Positions 10,201 through 24,156 of a DNA stretch of 64,000 nt are shown here, piece after piece. Every line of letters begins with the position of its first letter. Positions within the stretch are counted from its first letter, which is position 1. Where the stretch lies: NCBI GenBank assembly GCA_903772945.1, contig CAICTM010000221.1:1-64000 (forward strand). The letters run 5' to 3'. The notes beneath the pieces were generated by a model, which did not search any database, was not told the DNA's origin, and saw nothing but the letters and a program-made list of their open reading frames with translations. Source of the stretch: Seminavis robusta. Its lineage: Eukaryota; Bacillariophyta; Bacillariophyceae; Naviculales; Naviculaceae. The position numbers were made by a program, and so were the translations under genes.

Positions 10201-13200
10201 ATTATCACCAGCATCTTCGCCAAAGAGGACATCGTGACCTCCTGTGATATCATCATTGCCTCCATCACCAAAAATGGTATCAGACCCCTGCAAAGAGAGA
10301 AGAGAGAAGTGAGAAAAGGACTCATCGAGCTCTGCTGCCAGCATCAACTTTGGGGAACCCACCTCCTGTCCAAACAAGATGTCATCATGGTCACCACCAT
10401 GTATAGTATCATTCCCAGCAAACTCTGCATGGTCAATCAGTGATGTGTACTCAGGGTAGCTAATTGTGGCATCATAGATTCCCTGTTAAGATCAAAAACA
10501 ACAAGTTAGTCATTTGGAGTCGCAAACAAACATGAATACGACAAGAATTCTGGCAATGCCTTACAAAGTCACCAAAAATGATGTCTTGCCCTGCATTGCC
10601 TTCAATGTAATCATTCCCTGCACCTCCAAAGGCAATGTCATCCCCAGCACCAAGGTAGATGGAGTCATCTCCTCCAGTGCATTCAGGGAGAGTAATTTCT
10701 GCCCGGATAAGCTTGTAGGCTGGCTCTTCTTCGAGCATGATTTCTGCGTGATCTCCAAAAACAAGGTCACTTCCATCTGCAGCATCAAGGACATCAGTAC
10801 CACCATAGATCACATCACTGAAGCCTCCTCCAATGATGTAATCAACCTCTCCATTGCCACCATAAAGTGTATCCGGCCCTCCATATTCACAATCAAGTGG
10901 CAGGATCAGCTTGGGAGAGAGTGAGTCGTGATAAAACTCGATTCTGCCTGAGTCACCTAGAATGATGTCCATTCCATCACCACCGTGCACTGAATCATTT
11001 TTGAATCCACCGATGCCAATGTCATTCCCTCCATTTAGGATAAGAATATCGGAATCACCCTGATCAGCTCCTGTTGAAAGAACTCTGCTCACATGTCTCA
11101 CAACACCATCTGTGAAGTCACCATAACCGCCCTTCCCAGCTGATGCAACCACGGTGGAATTAGAATCAATCCACTCCACTACGCCATAGTCACCAAAAAC
11201 GATATCTGAACCAGATCCACCTTTTATTTCGTCCAGTCCATCATCGCCAAAGAGGATCAGCGGGAGGGAAGACGCAGAACCATCAATGATGTCATTGCCA
11301 GCCTGGCCATTGGCAACAAATACAGCCCCATAGAGTTGGCTTTCATCCAGGGCTACAGTAATCTTGTCAGAACCGGCTCCAGCATGAATGGACGTGGCTG
11401 TTCTAAGGTCTGTTCCTTCCGCGTTTGCTGGGATGGATGTGACACTCAAGTAGTCATCATTTTTTCCAAGCCACAAGTTTACACCTGCTGACCAATGCCC
11501 TCCATCCGCAGAAAAGTAGATATCACCAAGGCCCTCTTTAATTCCTTTGAGCGAAGAACCAGTCAGACCTGCGGGGGCATCCACGGAAGCCATGGGCAGT
11601 GAGCTGCTTTCATCGGAAATCATGAGCCGATGCCTTCCTTCGTTCACAACGATGGTCAGGTCTCTGGTGACATAGTCAAGCCATCCATGCAAGAAATCAG
11701 TCACTTGTGCTGTTTCTGGGGTCTCGTTTGAATCGGAAGACACGAAAACGTAGTCATCACTGTTTTGTGTGACAATTTCTGTCTTTGCTGATGTACCACG
11801 AATGTTCAGAACAGTCTCTTTGGTCCCCAGTGCTATATCCAGCAGCTCAACGTTTCCATAGACAATGTCTGATGCCTGATCCAAAATGTCATTGGTAGCA
11901 TTGAGGAAAATCTCTGACTGAAAGCTCTCGAGTGTGCCTGGTGAAAAGTCAAGAGAGACACCCCGATTCAGTCGCTCGCCCACAAATGTAATCAGAAAGC
12001 CACTGCCAAGCTCATACACCTTGACAGACTGTGAGCAAATGGTTGTTCCAATCTTGCCACATGCCTTCTCACTACCTGATGGGAAAATGGTGTCTTGGAT
12101 AAGATCCTCTAGCTCCGAAGCAGTAGTAGCCAACGGAACCACAATTGTCTTGGGTTCGTTGGATGCTTGAAGCGGATCTGACAAGACAAGCTCGTATGAG
12201 CCACCTGTGGCACCCCACAAGCTGATCAGAAAGGAGTCTCGGGGTGCATTGGTTTCATCTGACACGCTCATGCTGGCCAGCTCCACAAGGTTCCTAGTGA
12301 TATTGAGGACAGGGTCAGAACCGATGTCATCACCAGAATGGTCCACAGCAAGCCGGTCAGCATCTTGATCGCTGGATCCTCCATCAAACGCCAGCAAAGC
12401 AAGAATATCATCAATCTTGTGTGAGTCCGAAGAAATCCTAACTTTGTCAGCGCCTTCCGCTCCCTGGATAAGAACAGGCCCAGATATGTTCTTCACATGG
12501 ACATCATCATCATCGGCACCGGTATGGAGTAAATACAAGGCCTCAGCTGTGCTCTCAATGGTAATGTCATCAGCACCATTGCCCAGGAAAAGTTCAACAA
12601 GGTTCATGTCACGATAGACAATTCCATCCCTTTGAGCATTGCCAGAGATCACAAGGTTTTGCCCCATGTTCATGCCAAAGAACTGGTCATGCGTCAAGGT
12701 CCCAATGGATTTCAAAGATCCCCTGACGTCCAGATTTTGGATAATGAGGTGGTTGACTGAATCAGCTTCAATAGCATCAAAGCTGGAAAGATCCGCTTCA
12801 TACCCATCTGGAATCTCAAACTTGTCCACATCAGTTTCTCCTGGAAGCATCAATGGGGGTTCAATGGGTGGGACATCTGGTGAATCAGACCCAGCCAACA
12901 CGAGAGGGCCCTGGATGTAGGAAAGGAACGATGGTTGGGATGGGAAGTTCAACAGATCCACCCCTTCTGTGATGCCATCATTGACAGCGGATACATAAAC
13001 TGTTTGCCAAAGGTTCCAGTTCAATGATGTGAACTCCAGGGCTACACTGCTTGCGGGGGTGCCAGCAGTGGTGGTCCGGACATAAGCCTGGATGCGGGGA
13101 GTTGTCCTGAGAATAATTTCTGAGTTATCAACAAGCCCACCAAGCTGATTTGCATCGTCACTGGCCGTCTCCACTCCGTAGATCTGAATTGTGACCGTAT

Positions 13201-16200
13201 CATTTGGGGCCTTAGAAAGTCGGATTCTGTATGAGTCCTCAAAGTAGAAGCTGAAATCACTTCCACTCGTTTCTACCAAGAGCTTGTCAACATCGTCAAT
13301 CTCAGCTGTGCTTGTCGCACCATTGGATTGCTCTAGGATAACTCCAGCGATATCATCATCTTGAATCTTTACCAGCACATTTGAGGCAACCAAAGGTTCC
13401 CCATCACTGAGGAGAATCCCTTCTCCTGCGGGAGTAGTAACTTTATGTGCAAGTGTAACAAAGTGAAGACCTTCCTCAAGCTCATCTTCTTTTGCAGCAA
13501 CCGACACTGTTACCTTGCAGTCAGCACCCCAGTCGTTACCAACAATGGTGGACGGTGACACCATTACTTGATCCAAGACAGTTTCTGACACCTCGACTTT
13601 GGTATTAGTCTTCATGGAAGCAGTGCAGGGTCTCAGATAGACATCGTATGCAGCTTCAAACCCATTCGTTCCCCCCTCTGCCACCACCGTTTCCCCAGTG
13701 GGTTCAATAATAGTGACAGACTGGGCAATGTCAGTTCTACCGGCGACTGGTGTCTTCCTGGGGATGAGCTTGTTGAAAATGGGTTGAATGGTTTGGTTTG
13801 TGTCTGAGAATCGAGCATCATCCGTCCGTTGAACAATCAGGTCAACAGCAATGAGACCATTATAATCTGTGATTTCGAGAGGCTCAGCTCTGTAGTTGTG
13901 CTGAGCACGAATCCTCTTAGGTGCCATATTTCCAGCAATCCAAGTGAGTTCAAGGACACCATCAACATCAGGTGTTCCAGAACCATCTGAGATATCGGTA
14001 AGAATGACGTATGGCTCCAAGTTTAAGGAGAATTGGGATTGAACATCAACAACAACTTTGGCATCCGGACGAATTGTTGGATACAAGTAGAAGTCGAAAC
14101 TGAGCCCTTCCCCATTGACATCTTCTGTCTCTGACACCTCAAAAAGAACATAGGATGCGGATGTCTCAATGACGTGAATATAGCCAAAATCATCGTTATC
14201 CTTTGTGAAACAGCCAAGAGTCAGAGTTTCAATCTACAGGAAAGCAATCAAATACTCCGCAACCTCAAACTTACCATGACATTCACAGCGATACCCTCAA
14301 CAAGGAGTCCATTGTATCCCTCATCACCACTTGCAATCTCGTGTTCAAGCACTCCACTGTGTCCCTTGGTGTTCTTCGAAATGACAGGCAGGACTTCCCT
14401 GGGGGCGACCAGGAATGTGTCACTCCCAAGGGAACCATAGACACTGGTGATCACATTGGGGTTCGTGGACAGAATCTGGAAGATATCATCCCCTTCCTAA
14501 TTTTCAACAGAAAGTGGTTGAGATTCTTGTAAGAAGAGACTGGGTACAAGCATATGCTCCACGCTGAACCGTTCTTGCTCATACCTGGCCTGTAACATCC
14601 AGCAGCTCGATGTTTGAAAATTTGATCGAGAGCCCACCTCCAAAGATTTCGCCATCAGTGATCACATACGTGTCAGCTGCTTCAGTGCCCACAACCACAG
14701 CACGGTCATCCCCTAGATTTCAAAACTTTTGTTAGAACAACGTCACAGCAGCCGTAGCCACAACAGCTCACCATCAAAGAAGAAAGCCACATACCTGTTC
14801 CACCATCGATATCAACACCTGCATTAACAACATAAGAAGTCACGGTGTCCCCGACTTCAAAGAGATCATTGTCATCCCCTCCAACAGCTTTCACATCACC
14901 AATATCGCTCTCCTGCACTTCCCCCTCAATCAGCCTCAGGGCAAGGAAAGAACGGATGATAAATGTGTCATCGCCGGAGTCACCATTTAGATCCAAAAGC
15001 TTCTTGTTACGAATGACATCAAAGAAATCACCCCCGCCCATCCCATTAATGACTACATTGTCAGAATTTCCATCAGACAAGTATCCTTGGGTAGTGAGTG
15101 TGGTTTCAAGGGTTTCCACCACTCCAGTCATTTCTCCTCTCTCTGAATTGTACTTTTGTCCAATTCGGAATTCTGCAGAAGCAAATCACCAAGGAAACTT
15201 TGTTGTTAGCAGTATGAACTACAAGGTTCTGTTATGATTGACTACATCCAGTCTTGCTTACCATCTCTGTCTGGCCCTCCAAAAACTGTATGGGGAGAGG
15301 ACACGTGTTGAGGATCTTGCAGCAGCACACGCGAGACAGAAAATTCTCACAACATCGTACCATCAAACTTGGCCATGGTATCGTCGAAGAACATTCGATT
15401 GAGTCCTCCATTCAGCCGTAGCACGATGGCACTAACAGATACCGGCATCTCGGTTGACTGGTAGAGATTTATCCGTTCCACCGTGCTGCTGCTGGATTCA
15501 GTGTCATGGATGTTGGCCAAGAAGTTGTTCCGACTGAGAATGTGGCAGGCAAAATCCGCGCAGTCGATGTTGATTCTGTTTGTTCCATCATTGTCATCAA
15601 AGAGCTCAATAGTGCTGTCACCATAGGAAACAAAGTATGTGTTCAGTGTATCGTTACCGTTGCCTCCACTCCACCTGATCAAAGTGTTTTCAACGGTAGA
15701 ACCCAGCTCTGTGGAGTTAAAAGGCCTTCCATCCACGTTCAGGATATCGTCCCCATCCAATCCCTTGAAGACGGCAGTGGTTCCTTCAAAGAGCTGTCTC
15801 ACGGAAAATACGTCGTTGGATTGTCCTCCCTGGATCTCAATATCTCCCTTGGTGGAGTTCACCAAGAAATGGCTGGGACTAGATCCTCCAAAAATGAAAG
15901 TGGAAGAGTCCAAGGGTGTGGAAGCAACCAACAAGGAGTTCTCAGAACTGGTGAGATACAATGTAATCGTCTCAAATCCTTCATATTCAAAGAGACTGTT
16001 TTCGCCAGGGAGGAAACCTTCCAAGAACTTGGACGTCATAGTCTCATTCTTGTAGCCAAGGGAAATGCTTGGAGTATCCAACACGATCAGTTTATCAGAA
16101 CCTGCGGAACCAGTGACATCAAGGTCGCCAAAGATGAGGTTCACACCATCTTGACCATGGCCGATACTAATTATGTCGTCGCCTTTCCTTCCATCAACCT

Positions 16201-19200
16201 TGATCGAAATCGTTGTTGCCAAGGTCTTTTCAATTGTGATGGTGTCCTGGCACTCAGACATGAGGAATTCAAAGATTTGGAAAGCTGTACCAAACGAGAA
16301 AGTTTTTCTGAAGCTGTCTCTGGCACGGAAAATTTCAATCGTAGTTTGTTCACCAGATGTGGAAACTTTTACAGAGTTACCATCCATGCACGAATCAGAA
16401 ACTCCAAAGTCCACAAGAACCGAGGCTTCATTCTCACCACCTGTAGCTTTTATAGAGCATGCAGTGCCAATACTGTCTGCGTTGATGATGAGGTTGGTGT
16501 GGCCGATGAGGTCAAATTGGTTGTTACAGTCGTTCAAAGTTGTGGTCAGATCCTGAATCTCTGGGAATGGAAGCTCCATGACAACCTTGTTTGAGATACC
16601 CAGGAAGTGAGTATTGGCAATGCCTGCTTGGATGCTTGTTGCTGCTAAGGCAATTTGGGCATTGCCAAGAACCTTGGAGCCTGATGCAAGATAGTCAAGA
16701 GTCAGCTTGCCAACACTCCCCAACTTGATTGGGGACTGGATCCCTTTGAAAAACAAGTCAGAAGTGCTAGTCATCATTCTGCCCGAAACGGTTCCATCAC
16801 GCCGAACCATAGACAGCATCTCTCGATTTCTTCGAGTATTGGTGAATGTAATCTCGGCAACACCCTCCGCAGTGGCAAACTTCTCCTGCCCAGATGTCGC
16901 AAGTATGCATTCAACTGTTTCTTCTCCAAGGCTTCCTTCCAAGGAGAAACATTCGAGGCCTCCTGATGCATCTTCGTTCAGAGTTAAGTCTCCATCCTTC
17001 ACCTCCACAACAGGAACAACGGGAAGGGGTTCAATCAAGATCGGAGCAATGATGTCCTCACGGATGGAATAGGAAATTTCGTAGATCTGAGCTCAGTGCG
17101 AGACATCATGATGAGAGGACAGAGCAAACTGTTTTTTTTTTTTTTGTCAAAAAGCATCATGTACTCACAGTGATCGTGGTAAAGATCAGCCAGATCTGAA
17201 CTCTAATGTACATTTCAAGTTCAAAGTACATGGACAGAGTAAACTCAAGCCAATCCAATGGATTGAGACCCTGATAGACCACCAGTTCATAAGGTCTCAC
17301 AAGACCATTGCTCGTCTCTGGGAACGGGTCCCAAATATCCACAGTGGCCTCAAAGCCAACGGTGGCTGTAAGTCCAATCTCAAGGAAGATAGCGTTGACA
17401 TTTACACCGACAGATACAGCCCCTGTGATAACCAAGGTTGGAACATCCACCTCATCAAAAACATCAATGAATGCAAAACTGTTCAAAGCTTTTAATGGCT
17501 CGTTTTGTGTGACTGCTTCTCGGATGCCTTTTGTGTCCAGCTCTACACCATAGGTCAGTGTAGCTCCAAACTCAAGGCCAAGGGTTAGCTCCACAAATGG
17601 AGGTGTGTACAGTGTAAAGGAAAACTCCAATGCCATTCCAAACTCAAGTGGATCGGGTTCATATCTCAGAAGCCCCTGTATAAAGTATTCAGGCATGTTA
17701 GCAACAGAAAACTGCCACCATGCATGGACAATGGATATAAGTACTTACAAAATCGTCACCGGTGATAATTCCAATCATCAGTGTTGGATCTTCTAGGAAC
17801 GGGAATGTCAGACCATCAATGCCACTTGCTTTGCACTTGATCTTCTCTTTGAGACACTTTGCTTTCTTCACTTTTTCATTCTTTTTACAGGATGTAGTGG
17901 CACAGCAGGAGGCTGTGGAACAGTCACCGCCAAAAGTTCCATCTGTACAAGTGGAACCATCAGTATCACATGAACTGTCAAGTTGACGCCGGAGCGCATG
18001 GTCGGCAGGGGAAATTGGGAGACCTTCCTTGCTGGCCAAGGCAAAGATTTCATGGGCATCTGCTGTGACCTCAAGTTGCCGCCCTTCTTCCTCTAATTCA
18101 CCAAACATAGCCCCCGAGCACTTAAAACCGGCAAGGACATCACAAGTGTCAGCAATGGTGACAACTCCATCGTTCTCTTCAAACTTGGCCGCAAAATCTT
18201 TAATGCTGAGGTACACCTCGATGAATTTCTTCAAGGCTTGAGCACCAGCTCTAAACCTAGAATCTTGTTCAGCAAAGTCTAGAATGGATGTGTCCTCACC
18301 AACAACTTCCGATACACCAGGAACTGGATCATTCAATGGGAGCAGAGGCTGTGCAATGTTATCAAGGGCACCATCGACATCTCCTGTCACAAAGAACTCA
18401 ATGAATGGGTCAATTTGCTCTTTCAGCTTTTTGGTATTCACTGCCAGAGCTTGGACCTCCAGACAGCCACCTTCTTCCTGTGTCGTGTCAACAGCACAGA
18501 ATCCACCTTCCACAAAGTCAAAGTCTTCTTCCAAAATGTCATTTCGAACAAGATGCCTAATGGCCTCCACGAGTTGCCTTGCAGGGTGTTCTTGTGATGT
18601 CAACCTTCCAAAGGATTCGAAGTCTTGAGATAGTCGTTGGAGACGGCGCTCTTCCAGGCGCTCATGAAGTTGCCGGCGTGTGTTGGCGCCATTACTAGAG
18701 CCAGATCCTTCATCCGAATCTGGCTCAAAGTTCTTGAACAGCACTGCCTTCACGTCTGCTTGCAGGGATGGGATGTAGGCTGCCGCATCACCAACCACAG
18801 CCTCACCAACAGAGAGCTCCATGGATGTGCTAAATGTGGCTGCTGTTCTGACACTAGGTTGGAAGAAATCAAGTGAAATTCCCTTGAAGTTTGACAGGGT
18901 CATGCGGCCATAGCTTCGACTTCCCTCAACTTCTGGATTTTTCAGACGCAACCCAGCTTCTTTGTCAAAGTCGATGAAAAAACCCGCTGCGATCTGCACT
19001 GTAGCATCAGTCAAGCTTGCGTTAAGAAAGTTCAACAATGATGCTTCGATTCCAGTATTGGGTACAGTCAATGCAGCTTGAATGCTAACCTCTGAAGACT
19101 CCCCAGGGAAGGTATCAATAAAAAGCCCCTGCTCAACATCATAGCCAAGGCCAAGCAGGAAAGACCAACCAACTTCAAGCTCTGCAGTGAAATTCAGGTC

Positions 19201-22200
19201 AAGGGCAAGATCTCCATCTAGCTCAAAGTCCAGTGGGATCTCAAAATTCAATGCAGAAGCGCCCAATGGGATCTTCCATTCAATAGATTCGATTGACCCA
19301 TCGTTGTCTTCACAAGGACAGTTAGGTAGAAAAGTTCCATCGCCATCACTGCAGCCACAAATGGACTCCACTTCTTGGTCGGGGCAGAGTATGTCTGCGA
19401 GCACTTCGTTCAAAAGGTTTGCCACTTCCACCGCAATGGTTCCACCAAGTTCTCCAACAAGTGTGTCTAGCGCATCATCCAAGGCTCCTGCAATCTTTGC
19501 TCCGGCTTTCTTGAACACGCTTGCCCCACTTGTTCCTCCACTGCCAGCACCAAGAGCAACTGCCAGTTTCTTCTTCAGGAATGGGATATCAATGCTCGTA
19601 ACAATGCCACTGGCTCCAAATGTCAAGCTGTCAAGCTTCTCAAAGAAATTTTCGACAGATTTGACAATGTTCGTAAACGCCCCTCCACCAAGCATCAAGT
19701 CTCCCAGGCCAGGAACATCTAGTGATGTTAGCCGTTGTAGGATATCACTACCCAAAGACTTCACTTCAAAGTTGAGAACCCCTCCAAAGTCGAGAGGGTT
19801 AGAGCTTCCCGAAATAGACCCAGGATCCAGCAAATCAAATATGGCAATAGTTGGGTTCTGGAAAAGTGTCTCAAGATTGGGGAAGCTCATAACCAAGCTC
19901 AAGTCCACATCAATGGTAGGAATGGATCCAGTGAATCCGCCACCCGCACCACCGGTCCAACTTCCGCTGAGTCTCGCAAGGAGATCGTCAACATCAGTCA
20001 CACGAGGAAAAGAGGGCCCTTCCAAACGAGCCGGGATGTCTCCATCAATGTAGAAGTTAAAGCTTGTGTCTGGGAAACCAATCTGAAGGGAGAGGCCATC
20101 CCCATCTGTTGAGCCCAAGTTATCAAGGAAGTCAAATTCAATGCCAAATGTCCCTGCAAAAGGTCCCAACATTCCGTCGAAGCCAATGGCGCTTCCTCCA
20201 GTGCCTCCACTGAAACCGAGGTTCAGACCCGATGTTCCCAACATGAAGCAGCTTGTGCCTAGAAATTCCGAACCTGCAGGTACATTCGCGCTAGGAAGCT
20301 CCACTGTTCTCTCCAACCCAAGGCCCGTCTGGAAGCGCAGAACACCATCAAACGGTATTAGGGCCAAACCTTCCTCAGGAACAACATCGCCCAAGAGTCC
20401 AGTGATGGCACCAGACAGGTCATCCCCGGACACGCCAATATCATCCAGGAGCTCACTCAGACTGAATCCCAGGTCATCAAGGAAAGATAGATCCCACTCC
20501 AAGACAATGTCAATCGTCAAGGTAGAGCGTACAGCAAGACCATCGTTGGTTTCGCCCGTGTCGAACAAAACAGTCGCAGTACCACCAGTGCTTTCCACGA
20601 CATCAGATAAAGCTCCCTCGAGCTTTTCTTTGAGGGCAGTGAATGTTGTATTAACGCCATCGTCAAACTCGGCAGTAATATAGTCCACAAAATCTGCAAA
20701 AGACCGTTGTTAGTTTTGAGTCGTAGAGTCGATGGGTGAACACTCCCACAGTGAAGCAACTTACCTGTGTAGACTGACAGCAATGATATCTTTTCACAAG
20801 GCCTGACTCCGAGAACTATTCAATCAAGAGACGTTTTAGTTCCGATTTCCCGTAGTAGACAATACAAGTAAGCATCCACCTTCACCAAAACTTACTTGGG
20901 ATCTTGCTGAAGAACACGTTTTGGTCATTGATCTCAAAATCCAAGAGACCACCGGCACAGGTTTCCACCGATCCCAGGAATGATTTGGTGAAAGCCATGC
21001 AACTCACAACATCCTCATATTTGAGGAAGCGAACATCTCGAATCCCCGGAAGGTCAATCTGGAACGTGATTGAAGGCAGCCCTGGGTTCGCGAAGAAATC
21101 GATGTCATACTGAGCCATTGCTCCCGTTGCACCTAAGATCTCAGCATCGAATGGCTCCAAAGCGTGCACATCGGCAAGAAAGGAACCACTGAAGCTCGCA
21201 AGGCCGTTGAAGTGATCAAGTTGAATGAGGTCAGCAACCCAAGTGAAGAATGGAGTGTATCCAACTTCTCCGACCGTCAAGGTAAGACTACCAGACAACT
21301 GCCCCGTCATGTCAGCGGATATTTCAATAACATCATTCAGCTCGGCCGTCAACTTGGCGATTCCATTAACACTGAAGCTTGCGCTCAAGGTGGTCTGGTC
21401 GACTGCCACTTGGAAACCTCGCTTCGATTTCACTTGGTCTGTGAGCCCGTACGAGTTACTGCTGTCCGCAGGGACATCGCCCGTTGCGCATGCAAAGACA
21501 CTGCCAGCTCGTTCGGTACCATCAACAGCATCCTTACAGGTCTTGAGAACTTGAAGTTGGACAGAGCCAAATGCGGCGTTGAACTCGATTTTGAACTTGT
21601 TACTTCCGAAGGTGGTGACGCTGGCGAAGTCAGACCCAAGGGCATCAACCCCGTCCAGCGCTACCTGCAAGGCGGTGGCCGCATCTCCATTACCAGCAGG
21701 CAAGTCGACCACCTTTTCAACAGAGTCATACGTCAGCTTCAGTTGCGTAAATGCCAAATCACAGCTGAAGGTCTTTGGGTCTTCTCCCTTGCAAGCAGTT
21801 CCCAGAATAACGAGTTTTTCCGTTGTGTCTGGCCCAAGGAGCACCCCGAATCCAGTGCTGAACGTGGCCGTGGTGTCAACCACAAAATTGGCTTGTTCCA
21901 AGGCCACATTCGCAAAGTCGCCAATATTGCCCCCCGGGGGAGCCCAAACTGCATTAACACTAGTGTCTTGGGCAAAGTCTGCCGTGAGTTCAAACCGAGC
22001 AAGGTTGTTGGCATCGGCTGGAACGAAAACGAATCCAATCACAACATTGTTGAACTCTTGGGATCCTTGGACACCACCTGCACATTTCGACCAAGAAATT
22101 CAGGTAAGCTGGGACGCTCGCAACACAATGACACAAACAAGCCGAACATACGTACCAGAAAGAGTCGCGACAAACGTTGCAATATCATTGTAGCGAGGCA

Positions 22201-24055
22201 CCAGCTCGGGATAAGCCGGCTGGTTGATGGGGAACCCAAGCAAAGAATCCGGTCCTTTTCGATCGTCAGGTTCGTTCAAACTCAAGTAGACGACATCCAA
22301 CGAGTTGGAAGTGTCGACAACGCTTGTCATGTAGAGCTTGTCGTTGCCATTGCTATCAGTGTCCACTCCAATAACTACCTTGCAGGTCGAGCTACACGAA
22401 CCCGATACATCAAATGTCGATCGAGCCCCGTTGGTATTGTGCCGCGTACAGCCAGTCGCAGCCGTGTCGCCCATTTCGCACAGTGTGACTCCACAGTTCG
22501 CAGCGTTGACACCGGTCTTGATTGCGCTGACAAACTCCGCCGCGGTAGCGGGGTCAGCTGCAATGTCGAAAGAGCACACTTTTGTGTTGCTGAGGCCATT
22601 GATAGCAGCTTTGTCGGTTGGATTGGCGTTCAGATCGGGTCCAGTGGTATAGATCAACGCGAGAGTCTTTGGCAGTGTGCCAATCGGGGCAGCGGCAAAT
22701 GCCTTGGACGAAAAGATGGTACGAGACTTTTTCGGACGGGTGGCAATGGGCTGTGGGATCGCCAAGAGGTGCTTGTGGGTCGTAAAGACATTCTTCTTGC
22801 GAAGGACTTTAGTGAGTGTCTTGTCCGTCAACGGGACGCTGGTCTTGAGGAACGGTTCGTTTTCCATCATGCGAAAGACCACCGACTCCATCCGGTCAAT
22901 CAGCTGGAGCATACTCTTGGGTGAGTATGCCACGAGGGCTTCTTCAAGGGCAGGATCCAAATTGGACGAGAAGTCCGGCGTGTAGTCGGAGAGCGTATCT
23001 TGAGCAGTCACAGTAAAGCTCAGTGGGGTCGGCAGAAGAGCGGCCAGAGAGGGCAAGACACCCGCAGACTCGAGGGTCAAATCACCGTTGACCGTGTAGC
23101 CGGAATTGATGGTCAGATAGAGATCCGTTGAATCAAGTCGGTCGTTGGAACAGGGCGTGCCAGACACGTTGGGATCATCGTAGCAAAAGCTAAAGGACGC
23201 GCCAAGGTTGATAGTGGCATCCGAGGACAACTCAACGACGCCCAGAAAGAGCTTAAGTCCGTTGGCAGATCCAGCGTTGACGTTTAGCTCAGCGTCAGCG
23301 AGCTCAAACTCAAACTCTGGTGCGGTGACAAGGCCTGGAGTTGTTCCATCAAAGTAGACAGTGAGCTTGGAAGCCACAGTGAATGTGGCTTCTGCAGTCA
23401 GCTGAGCCGACGTTTCCATGAGGATGGACTCGGGGATGGAGTCGAACAACCCAGTTGGCTCAAAGTTGAACTGCTTCGTCTTGGATATCTCCATGCAGAA
23501 CGTGATCTCCAACTTGGTATGCCCCACGGTTGCTTCGTCAACCCAGTCCACAAAGATGGGTTGGTTATTATTGGTGTTGGGGCAAAGAGGAGAGGCTCCA
23601 TCTCTGTAGGTTGAAAGTACAGATCCAGCAGCAATGCGGTTGGTAAGGAAGGTATTGATGGATCCTTCAATCTGATCAGCCGTGAAATCCCTTGTACCAT
23701 CCATGATGAAAGTCGTAAAGTCCAGCGTGGTGTAGATATCGCCTAGGATATTATTGATGGACAAGCCCACCAGGGGGATCGGAGTGCTGAGCACGTCCAG
23801 TTGGTCCAATCCAGCGAATTTGTTGGTGAAGAGCGCCAACCCTTGGTGGAGAATGTCACCTTCTGCAAGATGGAAGGAAGGGGCCACGGAGGGAACATCA
23901 GAAGGGCTTGAGGAGGGTTGGGGTGACCTGGAAGGACTTTGGGAAGGACGTGCGGTGGTGGGTGGGTCCGTGGCGGCAGCGGGGGCCGCCAGTACGGCAA
24001 GAGCCACCACAATCCCAAAGAACTGATGTGTCGTCATCTTGAGAGAGCGTATCAT
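7247..24055 (-). CDS. giant secreted RTX-repeat protein, paralogue A
   Basis: Fifteen exons: 24055-22156, 22077-20896, 20815-20765, 20693-17749, 17675-17169, 17086-15361, 15285-15262, 15172-14795, 14712-14585, 14496-14275, 14200-10565, 10482-10363, 10287-10015, 9935-9872, 9795-7247. All phases agree and give about 5,234 aa. Introns are 71-89 nt, GT-AG. It begins with a signal peptide (MTTHQFFGIVVALAVLAAPAAA, from Met 24055 or the in-frame Met at 24037) and a Ser/Pro linker. Large beta-rich segments follow, then RxL motifs (RRQL, ARQL, GRQL) and a Cys cluster, a Calx-beta-like region, RTX nonapeptides, a conserved C-terminal domain, an APTSAPTS linker and a tail ending KNKRARLRRRE. It is probably an extracellular Ca2+-binding matrix or adhesion protein. 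RTX repeats bind Ca2+ in known bacterial families; the role here is inferred. The whole protein is colinear with paralogue B. Confidence 0.88.
9285..11325 (-). other. RTX nonapeptide block of giant A
   Basis: Across five exons the protein repeats GGxGxDxUx-type units, for example GGSGSDIVFGD, GGDGMDIILGD, GAGDDIAFGGAGND, GGSESDRLIGD and GGTGNDLLIGD. In characterised RTX proteins the Gly-Asp turns bind Ca2+ and fold a parallel beta-roll. Here the units fall in several clusters separated by 30-80-residue inserts, as in very large bacterial adhesins, and are interrupted by four introns. Confidence 0.85.
12940..13722 (-). other. Calx-beta-like region of giant A
   Basis: The segment reads SVTIIEPTGETVVAEGG, then VLVKIQDDDIAGVILEQSNG, DSYRIRLSKAPNDTVTI and VYVSAVNDGITEG. 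The DDDxAGV turn, the 'TVTI' strands and the 'VSAVND...EG' closing strand are typical of Calx-beta/cadherin-like repeats in bacterial surface giants. The domain call is from motif pattern, not a profile search. Confidence 0.6.
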
Positions 24056-24146
24056 CTTGGATTTTGAAGAGCTGTCTCGGAGATAAGGAAGGAGGATGGG
24101 TAGCGATCTCTCGCAATGCTACAGTATCGAGCGAGGAGTTATGAAT

Positions 24147-24156
24147 CTATATATAG
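24147..24156 (-). promoter_or_regulatory. TATA-like palindrome upstream of giant A
   Basis: CTATATATAG lies about 90 bases upstream of the giant A start codon, in an A/T-rich stretch. Position and sequence suit a core promoter, but no initiator or transcript start is known. Confidence 0.3.

Noticed and set aside
14201-14274. Alternative acceptor at 14234 for the giant A intron
   Set aside because: It would leave a 41-nt intron and add 11 residues absent from B. The acceptor giving exon start 14200 yields a 74-nt intron and NVMDNDDFGYIHV, aligning exactly with NVLDNDELGYIQV.
15506-16594. 362-codon plus-strand open frame
   Set aside because: Antisense to exon 6 of giant A, which is conserved with giant B in the coding frame.
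21164-22924. 586-codon plus-strand open frame opposite giant A
   Set aside because: It lies antisense to well-supported exons and crosses a giant A intron. Its residues have no domain pattern, so it is a codon-bias shadow.
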